From: Chengkuizengella sediminis | Lineage (GTDB): Bacteria > Bacillota > Bacilli > Paenibacillales > KCTC-33759 | Length of the DNA: 64,000 bases | Direction of reading: 5' to 3' | Assembly: GCF_010078385.1 (NCBI RefSeq) | Contig: NZ_SIJC01000008.1 | Span: forward strand, 124,001 to 188,000 | In this document: one piece after another, positions 56,126 to 64,000 of the stretch | Position numbering within the stretch: position 1 is the first letter of the stretch | Layout: each line of letters starts with the position of its first letter | Program-made: the position numbers and the translations under genes | The notes under the pieces: model-generated | Databases searched by the model: none | What the model was told of the DNA's origin: nothing | What the model saw: the letters and a program-made list of their open reading frames with translations, nothing else

Positions 56126-59100
56126 TTGAAGAGAAATTGGAGTAAAAAAGAACTTGAAGAGCACTTTACTTTATTACCAAGTGAAGATCATTTAGTGTTA
56201 AGTAAAAAAACAAGCGCAAACCGTTTGGGGTTTGCTGTCCTTTTAAAATATTTCCAACTGGAAGCTCAATTTCCTAATAAGAAGCAAGATGTTCCCAAAG
56301 TTGTTGTTCAACATCTAGCTGATCAAATAAATTCTTCAGTTGAAGATTTTTTTGATAAATATAGTTGGGGTGGAAAAGAGAGAAGTTATACAGATCACCG
56401 AAAAGCAATACGAAACTTTTTTAGTTTTCGAGAACTTACTGCACATGACAATGCACTTTTCTCAAAGTCGTTAGAAGAAGAAGTTCAGTTCACCCATGAT
56501 ATTGAATATTTAAAAAATCAAGCATACAGTCTTTTTCGTACATGGAAAGTTGAACCTCCCTCTGTTGGAAGCTTAAAAAGAATGATTGAATCTGCTATTG
56601 ATAAGTTTGAAAAAAATTTATATCAAATCACGTATCAGAAACTTTCCTCAAAAACTTGTTCTCGATTAGATGCCTTACTTGAATCTCATTCTAATGAAGA
56701 GAATGATGAGTTTTTCGATACAAATTTTACTGATGAAGAGAACAACGGTATCTTGTCCTTTCGTGAATTACTATCTTCTTCAGGGAAACCCAGTGTAAAA
56801 GCGATGGATATGGAAGTCAAAAAAATGTTATCTATTCAACATCTTCAAATTCCTCAAGATCTCTGTAAACAATTATCTCCTAAAATCGTAAAGAAATATC
56901 GGCTTCGTGCTGCTACAGAGACTGTAACTGAATTACGTGCCCACCCTGATCCTATTCGTTACACCTTGCTTACGATTTTATTTAGGCATCGATTATCCGA
57001 AATCATAGATACTTTAGCTGATCTTCTAGATGATATTACGCATAAATTTGGTAACAAAGCTAAAAATACGACTCGTAAAGAAGCAATAGAAGAATTGGAG
57101 CGAGTCAAAGGGAAAAATAAACACATCGTAAATCTATTAGAAGCCGCAGTCGATTATCCAGATGGAATCATCCAAGATACTCTATTCCCGATTGTTAGTT
57201 CTGACTTGATTCAAGATATTATTAAAGATATGACAAGGAACAATCGTGAGTATCAAGAAAAAATCTATACTAGGATGCATTCTTCATATCAAGGACATTA
57301 TCGAAAAAACCTTTCTAACATTTTGAAAAACCTCACTTTTCGTTCCAACAATCAATCTCATCAACCCGTGATTGAATCAATCCAACTCATCCGAGAATAT
57401 GCTGAAAGTGGACAACGTTATTTTGCAGTTGGGGATGAAGTTCCTATTGATGGGGTGATTCAGCCCAAATGGAAAGATATTATTATTGAGACAGATAACA
57501 AAGGTACTGAGCGAGTCAATCGAATCAACTATGAGATTGCTGTTTTACAATCCCTTCGAACTCGGCTTTGTTGTAAAGAAGTATGGATTGAGGGGGCAAA
57601 TCGTTATCGAAATCCTGATGAAGATCTTCCACAAGATTTTGAAGAGCGTAAAAAAGAGCATTTTCAAGCATTGAAAGCACCTATTGACTCAGACTTGTTT
57701 ATTTCAAAAATCAAACAAGTTATGAAGTATAGACTGAATCAGTTAAATCAGGGGTTTAAAGATAAGAGTAATCAAAAAGTGACCATTACTATGAAAAACA
57801 ATAAAGGTTGGATTCGTGTCTCTCCTTTGGATAAGCAGCTTGAACCACCTCAGTTGGCTCATATTAAACAAGAAATTAAGCATCGTTGGTCAAATGTTAA
57901 CTTATTAGATTTGCTTAAGGAAGCAGATTTTCATACAGGATTTACAAAACACTTTAAAACAACAGCGGATAGAGAGATCCTGGATCGAAAAACTATCCAA
58001 CGGCGACTTCTTCTTAGTTTATTCGGCTTGGGAACCAATGCAGGGTTGAAGGCTGTTTCTGCTGGTAACAATACAGATAGTTATCGGGAACTTCGATATA
58101 TCCGCAATAAATTCATACACAAAGATCATTTGCGTCAAGCTAATGCGGAGGTCGCTAATCACATTATTTATCATAGAATGAAAGAAGTATGGGGAGAAGC
58201 TACAACAGCTTGCGCTTCTGATTCGAAACATTTTGGGTCGTGGGATCAAAATTTACTTACGGAATGGCACCCTCGATATAAGAAGCATGGAGTGATGATT
58301 TATTGGCATACAGATCGAAAATCAGCATGTATTTATTCTCAACTCAAGTCCTGTCTGTCTTCAGAGGTAGCAGCTATGATTGAAGGAGTACTTCACCACT
58401 GTACAGATATGGAAATTGATCGTAATTATGTAGATACACATGGGCAAAGTGTTGTTGCTTTTGCTTTTTGTCATATTCTTGGTTTTAAACTGATGCCGCG
58501 TTTTAAAAATATTGGATCTCAAAAGTTATATCGTCCAGAAACAGGGATGAATGATGAGTATGAGCACTTACAAAAGGTTTTAAGTAAACCTATTAACTGG
58601 GATCTCATTCGTCAACAGTATGTTCAGATCATGAAGTATTCTGCAGCTCTACGATTAGGAACCGCATCAGCAGAAGCAATTTTAAAACGATTTACGAGAG
58701 ATTCGCAACATCCAACTTATAGTGCTTTATGTGAATTAGGGAAAGCTATCAAAACCATCTTCCTTTGTGAGTATTTGTATTCTGAAGAGATTCGCAGAGA
58801 AATTCATGAGGGACTAAATACAGTTGAACATTGGAACTCCGTGAATAGCTATATTTTTTACGGAAAAAATAGTGAGATTCGTTCTAACTCTATAGAAGAT
58901 CAAGAGGTATCTGCATTCTCTCTCCAACTACTTCAAAATTGCTTAGTCTATATGAACACCTTAATGGTTCAAGAGGTTCTCTACGATAATAACCAATATT
59001 GGTTGAAAAAAATGACTCCTGAGGATTTTAGAGGATTAACTCCTTTATTCTATAATCATGTGAATCCATATGGTACATTTAAGCTGAATATGGATCAGAG

Positions 59101-59128
59101 AATACCTATTAAGTTGAAAGTATCTTAA
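56126..59128 (+). mobile_element. tnpA: Tn3 family transposase
   Basis: A 1000-residue transposase, the usual Tn3-family length. The N-terminal DUF4158-like DNA-binding region (NWSKKELEEHFTLLPSE) leads to the DDE catalytic part, with TTACASDSKHFGSWDQNLLTEWHPRYKKHG, HTDRKSACIYSQLKSCLSSEV and the DTHGQSVVAFAFCHILGFKLMPRFKNI region; the last acidic residue lies after HWNSVNSYIFYG. The reading frame is intact. The start is probably TTG 56126 with GAGGGAAAG upstream. It forms a transposition unit with the resolvase downstream. Confidence 0.95.
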
Positions 59129-59350
59129 TTTTTTAAGTCCCAGTATACGGAGATCAAGAGCAGAAAATTAAAAAAGATTTCTTACCAAAAACCATAGTTT
59201 TTGTAACATTATCTATAGGCTTTGGTAGTCTGTAAGTTTATAAGGTTTTCATGTTACCAAAAAAAGTTACAGAAAGTATTACCAAATACCTTTACAAAAA
59301 CAATGTCTTTTCAGTAAAATGAAATGAATAACTTTTACTGGAGGATATAA
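59129..59350. promoter_or_regulatory. Probable resolution (res) region
   Basis: The 222 bases between transposase and resolvase hold several short imperfect inverted repeats such as ACCAAAAACCATAG/TTTTTGTAAC and TTACCAAAAAAAGTTAC, the place and style of a Tn3 res site. I could not delimit the three subsites. Confidence 0.4.
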
Positions 59351-59923
59351 ATGATTATTGGCTATGCTCGAGTAAGTTCGCAGGATCAAAATTTGGATCG
59401 ACAGATGAACATGCTCACTGAATATGGATGTGAAAAAATAGTAGAAGAAAAGTTTACAGGTACAATTAAAGAACGAAGTGGTTTGAATCAATTGTTTGAA
59501 GTGATCAGAAAAGGTGACACAGTCATAGTTGAAAGTATTTCTAGATTAGGAAGAAAAACATTGGACATTCTCAATATTATTCAACAATTTGATGAGACCG
59601 AAATTAAATTTGTTTCATTAAAGGAAAATATGGATACAGGTACTTCTACAGGTAAAGCCATGTTCCAAATGATGTGTGTGATTGCAGAATTGGAACGTAA
59701 CTTAATTGCTGAAAGAGTGAAAGAAGGACTAGATGCAAGTAAAAGGCGTGGGAAAAAGCTAGGAAGACCTAAAATTGATAAGGATAAAATCAATATTGCA
59801 TTGCGCATGTATGACAGTAAAGAGTACTCCATAAAAGAAATAATCGATGCAACAGGAATTTCTCAAGGATCTCTTTATCGTGCAATTAATGCAAGAAAAT
59901 ATAAAGCAGTAAAAAGAGCCTAA
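59351..59923 (+). CDS. tnpR: Serine recombinase (Tn3-type resolvase)
   Basis: A 190-residue resolvase. The catalytic serine is in IGYARVSSQDQNLDRQ at residue 9-10; IVESISRLGRKTLDI holds the active-site arginines, and MFQMMCVIAELERNLIAERVKEGL is the E-helix region. A C-terminal helix-turn-helix (YSIKEIIDATGISQGSLYRAI) binds DNA. It resolves the cointegrates made by the upstream transposase. ATG 59351 has GGAGG at 59341-59345. Confidence 0.95.
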   Translation: MIIGYARVSSQDQNLDRQMNMLTEYGCEKIVEEKFTGTIKERSGLNQLFEVIRKGDTVIVESISRLGRKTLDILNIIQQFDETEIKFVSLKENMDTGTSTGKAMFQMMCVIAELERNLIAERVKEGLDASKRRGKKLGRPKIDKDKINIALRMYDSKEYSIKEIIDATGISQGSLYRAINARKYKAVKRA

Positions 59924-60009
59924 ATCTTTTTCGGTTTAGATGTTTTTACTTTGAATTCGGAGTGTTTACCAAGCCACATTGTACAGCTGTATATAAATTT
60001 TGTCTAAGT

Positions 60010-60280
60010 CTAGTAGAGCTTCTTTCGTAAAACGGTAAATCTAGCTTTGAATTGGCCTAATTCATGGACACTAGAATCAATGCCAATAAAGACTATGAGT
60101 GTCTTTGGGTTATTAAAAATTGATCAATTTCACCGATCTCGGAGATGATTGTGGTTGCAATCTTACCTCCAATGCCTGGGATAGATCGAATAATATGACA
60201 TGCTTCAAACTTTTGATTCAAGGCATCTATCTCCTCTTCAAATTTGGATAGGTGCTCTTAGTATTGTAGTAAAGCGTTTG
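60010..60280 (-). pseudogene. Decayed IS110-family transposase fragment
   Basis: On the minus strand, EEIDALNQKFEACHII and RSIPGIGGKIATTIISEIG match the Transposase_20 part of IS110 transposases. The frame then shifts to NPKTLIVFIGIDSSVHELGQ and FKARFTVLRKKLY. A further upstream piece (LLQY, stop, EHLSKF) is interrupted by TAA. At least one frameshift and one nonsense codon are visible and both ends are missing, so it is a dead remnant next to the Tn3 element. Confidence 0.82.
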
Positions 60281-61236
60281 TTTATATGAATTATTTCCTG
60301 CGGGAGATTTCAGTTCCTCCGCCTTTTTCATTGAGCATAACTTTGAACGACTCTTACATAAATGTGAATTTCATGATTAACTAAGCCTCAGTTCTTCAAC
60401 CTCTTTAGGTGTTGGAAAACTTTTTTGGTCATTTCAAAGATGATGTCTATGTTAAACAGGTACCTGGAAATTAGGCGAAACCAAGATTCGTATTCGTGTA
60501 AATAAAGTGAATGGGTTCGGAATGGCCTCCCCATCGCTTTTTTATCTTTAAAAATTATGGGTAATTATTACCATTGTTATATTTTTAGATTATTGTACAA
60601 TAAAAAGATAGATTCAACTATCTATTTTATATGTTGTTTTTCATTCATCAAATAAAAAAGGAGGAGTATTTTGGTCCAAAAAATTATCGATCACTAACTA
60701 TATAGTTGGCAGTCTTTTACTATTTTATTTAACCTCAAAAAGATTTTCAGAACAAAGAATAATAGAGGGTCTATGATGATATTTTAGTAAAAGATATAAA
60801 GAATCTATCAGCCAAGGAAATTAAGTACTTCTAGATATAGGTTGTACATCATTACATTATTAACAAAAAATATTTTATTTTTGACGAAATCTTTCTATTC
60901 GTTACATAGTATTGAAAAACTTTTCAAATTAAAAAATGAAAGAGGGTCTTAATAATTTAAAATCATGATCTTGATGATTGATCACACATCACGAAATTAT
61001 TTACAAAATATCCTATCTAAAATACTTTTTTCACTTTTTATGGTCTACCTGATCCTTTAAAAAAATGATTAAAATAATAGATATACAAATCTATTATTTT
61101 TAACTCCATTATGAATTTGTAAGTATTTTCAAGTCTATATTTTATTAGTGGTGATTGCAATCGAAACAACTAGGGAGATAATTGAAAGCCAGTCTTAGCT
61201 TTTAACATCAAATACATTACAAGGAGAAAATAAAAA
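60281..61236. other. 950-bp stretch without recognisable genes
   Basis: No gene is supported here. A terminator-like hairpin (AATAATAGAT and ATCTATTATT plus T5) lies at 61073-61101, and weaker hairpins at about 60510-60545 and 60606-60634. GGAGGAG at 60661-60667 has no frame longer than about 34 codons after it. The region probably consists of insertion scars plus the promoter for the large secreted protein. Confidence 0.4.
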
Positions 61237-64000
61237 ATGATCACAAAAAAGAAATTTTTATCTATATTTAGTCTATTATTAATGGTTACAATGGTTTTTA
61301 CTTTGTTATTGACAATAGATGGATCACAAGTAAATGCTGAGGAACCAGGAGTTTATCTTTACGAAAATGTAAATTACGAAGGAAGACTTCTTTATGATGA
61401 TTTTCGAGGGATTTACGATTTACCCGGGCCAGGGTTAGAGAAAGTTAGGTCGTTAAAAATTGTCGGTGATTATGCAGTTGTACTTACTGATTATGGTATA
61501 TTTTCAAATACTGTACAATCTTTTTATGCCGATAAAGATGATTTAGTTGATACTAATATAGGTTACACAGCAGATAAGATAGAAGTTTACGAACTTCCCG
61601 CTTATGGGGAGGGAGTTTATCTTTACGAAAATACTAATTATGATGGGAAAATGCTTAGATTTGGTCCTGGGAGTTATAATTTAGATGAAGATTTTGGATT
61701 TGATGATCAATTAAGTTCATTAAAAATTGTCGGTGGTTATGATGTGACATTGTATCAAGATGACTGGTCCGATACGGAGGAAACATTTTATAATGATGAT
61801 CCTGATTTATCTGATAATGTTGTAGGTGATAATAAGGTATCTACCATTATCGTTAGAGAAAACAAAAGTGATTGGATGGAGCAATTATCGAAGGACAATC
61901 CGTTATTTCAAAAACAAAAATTATGGGAAGTTCTCTTACCAGGAACCCATGATTCTGGAACATCTACATTTGATGATGAAACATGGCTTTTAGCACCAGA
62001 TAACAGATCGGTAAATATATCAGATCCAAATGATATAAGTAGATTTTTCGCTGCAAATTTTGGACAAAATGAAATTGCAAACTTGACACAAACACAATCA
62101 TTAACAGTTGAAGAACAACTCTTTGCAGGGGCTCGTTACCTCGATTTAAGAGTGGGGCCTTTTATGGTGTGGGAAGAAGATCGAGATAACTGTTTTATTG
62201 TTGATCCTGTTACTGGTGAGGTAATCTGTAATAAAGAATTCTTAAAATTTCCAACAGATTTACGTACCATGCACGGGTTATATGGAGAAAAAGTGGAAGA
62301 TATATTAAATGGTGTGCAAAATTTTGTCACAAGACATCCGAAAGAAATTGTCATTTTGGATTTTCAACACTTTCATGAGATGAAACCAGAAAGTTATGAT
62401 CATCTTGTTAGTCTGCTTGATAGTAAATTTTCGAATCAATTGATCACGCGTAATGAACTTCAAACGAATACGTTAGAGGATTTATGGTCAAATGGTAAAA
62501 ATATCGTTGTTTTATTTGGTGAAGATCATCATTATAACAATATTAACCCTAGTGTGACTATTTCCAATTATATTGACAACACGAAGGTTTTAAAGAGGAG
62601 TACGAGTTTAGTTAGTCCATGGCCAAACACAGATGATATTTCAGAACTTAGAGAAAAGATATATAGCAATCTCGAAGATGCAAGAGACGAAAAGCTTTTT
62701 GTTTCACAAATGGTTATGACCCCAACTACACCAAGTATTTCAGAGAATATTTATATGAATTTCGACTGCTTATTTTATGGGGACGACAACTGTAAAAATC
62801 TACACAATGATTATGCGGTACCAGCGAACAATCTTGTGATGGAAGAAGTAAATAATGGATTTTTGAAAGATCCACGTACTAACATCATTATGTTAAACTA
62901 CTTTGATGAAACGACCATTGTGGATGACATTATCAAAGAGAATAATTCCTTAATCCTTAAACCAACAAATACACAAATGGAATTAGAGGATGACCTAATA
63001 ATAAGTTGGGAAAACCCTGATGTTTCTAAGTACTTTGGAGAACTTTCTAATTCTGAGAATAATAATTTAGGACTACCTTATTTTAAAGTTTTTGTTTACA
63101 AGGATGGAGAGAATATTGGGGCGTCCGATGTAGGAGGTACCACGTACACGTACACCGATTTAGATCATGACGAAAACTATCATAAATATCAATTAAAACT
63201 GGTCGTAATGGCTAATCAAAGTGGGGGTACAGTACTATATGACTCAGGTTTCATTGATGTATTAGATTCGGATCAGCTTCAGTTTACAAATATAGGAATG
63301 AGACGCACTAGTGGGAGTCATCTAGAATTAAGCTGGGAAGTCCCTTCAGAGAAGATGGACAACTATTTCATAGATTTAAATGACTCTTTATTTAACGATG
63401 GTGCTCTTCGTTATAGAGTTGAACTTTACAAGGATAATGTACGTTTAGAGAGTTTCTTGAAAGGTCCTAAGATGACTTACATGGATATTGATTATGACGG
63501 TGATTATCATAAATATCAATTAAGATTAATTGTAGAGGATAACTATGTTGAGAGCATTATTTTATATGACTCAGATTTCATTGATGTATTAGATTCGGAT
63601 CAGCTTCTTGATATTGATGTTGGACCAACAGCCACGAATTTAAATGCAGAAGTCGTTGAAGGTGGAATTCAATTGACATGGGATCATGCAGAGATTATAG
63701 AGGCGTATTTTCCTGGAAAAGAGTTTAACTATGAAATATACCGAGATGGAGAATATGTGAGTCAAACAAATCCAGGATCCAATAGTAATATACTTGAAGT
63801 GAATCTTTTTGAGATGGCAGAGCCTCATGAATATTCTTTAAGATTAATGGTTTATGAAAACTATGACGATCGTCGTACTACAATATTCGATGGAGCACAC
63901 AGTGCTGCAGTTACAGTACCTTCCTTAAACCTTAAACCAACGAATATACAAACGGAAGTTGTTGATAATGGTCTTTTAATGAGTTGGGATAATCCTGATG
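61237..64000 (+). CDS. Secreted PI-PLC X-domain protein with beta/gamma-crystallin and fibronectin-like repeats (partial)
   Basis: Open from ATG 61237 to the window edge (921 codons); the C-terminus is outside. A signal peptide (KKKFLSIFSLLLMVTMVFTLL, cleaved near VNA-EEP) is followed by two beta/gamma-crystallin-like units starting GVYLYENVNYEGR (about 38) and GVYLYENTNYDGK (about 127). The PI-PLC X domain spans about 225-400: LLPGTHDSGTST with the first catalytic histidine, LFAGARYLDLRVG, and MHGLYGEKVEDIL with the second. At least three fibronectin-III-like repeats begin near 574, 682 and 796, and a fourth at 898. AAGGAG precedes the ATG. It probably cleaves phosphoinositides or GPI-like substrates outside the cell. 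Confidence 0.85.
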   Translation, partial: MITKKKFLSIFSLLLMVTMVFTLLLTIDGSQVNAEEPGVYLYENVNYEGRLLYDDFRGIYDLPGPGLEKVRSLKIVGDYAVVLTDYGIFSNTVQSFYADKDDLVDTNIGYTADKIEVYELPAYGEGVYLYENTNYDGKMLRFGPGSYNLDEDFGFDDQLSSLKIVGGYDVTLYQDDWSDTEETFYNDDPDLSDNVVGDNKVSTIIVRENKSDWMEQLSKDNPLFQKQKLWEVLLPGTHDSGTSTFDDETWLLAPDNRSVNISDPNDISRFFAANFGQNEIANLTQTQSLTVEEQLFAGARYLDLRVGPFMVWEEDRDNCFIVDPVTGEVICNKEFLKFPTDLRTMHGLYGEKVEDILNGVQNFVTRHPKEIVILDFQHFHEMKPESYDHLVSLLDSKFSNQLITRNELQTNTLEDLWSNGKNIVVLFGEDHHYNNINPSVTISNYIDNTKVLKRSTSLVSPWPNTDDISELREKIYSNLEDARDEKLFVSQMVMTPTTPSISENIYMNFDCLFYGDDNCKNLHNDYAVPANNLVMEEVNNGFLKDPRTNIIMLNYFDETTIVDDIIKENNSLILKPTNTQMELEDDLIISWENPDVSKYFGELSNSENNNLGLPYFKVFVYKDGENIGASDVGGTTYTYTDLDHDENYHKYQLKLVVMANQSGGTVLYDSGFIDVLDSDQLQFTNIGMRRTSGSHLELSWEVPSEKMDNYFIDLNDSLFNDGALRYRVELYKDNVRLESFLKGPKMTYMDIDYDGDYHKYQLRLIVEDNYVESIILYDSDFIDVLDSDQLLDIDVGPTATNLNAEVVEGGIQLTWDHAEIIEAYFPGKEFNYEIYRDGEYVSQTNPGSNSNILEVNLFEMAEPHEYSLRLMVYENYDDRRTTIFDGAHSAAVTVPSLNLKPTNIQTEVVDNGLLMSWDNPD

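Noticed and set aside
59985-60060. Possible right terminal repeat of the Tn3 element
   Set aside because: Its loose likeness to the left end needs several gaps, and the same bases encode a clear IS110 peptide motif on the minus strand.
60661-60777. Short frame after GGAGGAG
   Set aside because: About 34 codons, no suitable start codon in frame, and no family likeness.
1-64000. CRISPR arrays, tRNA and rRNA genes
   Set aside because: No regularly spaced short repeats and no tRNA or rRNA landmarks were seen on reading both strands; no covariance search could be run.

Overview
The window is AT-rich, densely coded and has strong GGAGG-type ribosome binding sites, frequent GTG/TTG starts, T-box and glycine riboswitch control, TatA, Asp23 and YheC/YheD spore-coat families. 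This points to a spore-forming member of the Bacillales, probably Paenibacillaceae-like; the genus is a guess. No rRNA, tRNA or CRISPR array was seen.

Layout. 1-6.2 kb: end of a GNAT gene, an APH-fold kinase, then an acidic amino acid module (aspartate/glutamate racemase, LysR regulator, dicarboxylate/glutamate symporter, aspartase aspA). 6.2-15.5 kb: Eis-like acetyltransferase, M3 oligoendopeptidase, a long phenylalanine 4-hydroxylase on the minus strand, two almost identical tandem T-box leaders before thrS, and a MATE exporter. 15.5-18 kb, minus strand: a Tat-exported multicopper oxidase, a ZIP-type metal permease and tatA. 18.6-26.6 kb: DUF3900-like protein, TPP enzyme, bioA, GNAT, pcp, a polytopic membrane protein and an Asp23 protein. 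26.6-31.7 kb: glycine cleavage genes gcvT-gcvPA-gcvPB behind a tandem glycine riboswitch, with gcvH transcribed divergently.

33.7-38.8 kb holds the most interesting block. PEP mutase, phosphonopyruvate decarboxylase and a 2-aminoethylphosphonate-type transaminase form a complete route from PEP to 2-aminoethylphosphonate, and they are interleaved with two YheC/YheD ATP-grasp spore-coat-type proteins. The second ATP-grasp gene is preceded by a match to the sigma-K promoter consensus. I infer a late-sporulation system that makes an aminophosphonate and ligates it to a spore-surface or peptide acceptor.

38.8-50.1 kb: PadR/HAAS/DUF4173 module, small unknown genes, flavin amine oxidase, a Cys-rich small protein, a TPR glycosyltransferase, a 0.9 kb gene-poor stretch and an MMPL transporter. 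50.3-55.7 kb: thiol peroxidase, a broken antibiotic kinase, a PaaI thioesterase, and a TetR gene with a clear operator driving a rifampicin-phosphotransferase-like enzyme. 56-60.3 kb: Tn3-family transposase and resolvase followed by a decayed IS110 transposase. From 61.2 kb to the window edge runs a large secreted protein with beta/gamma-crystallin, PI-PLC X and fibronectin-like domains, cut off by the window end.
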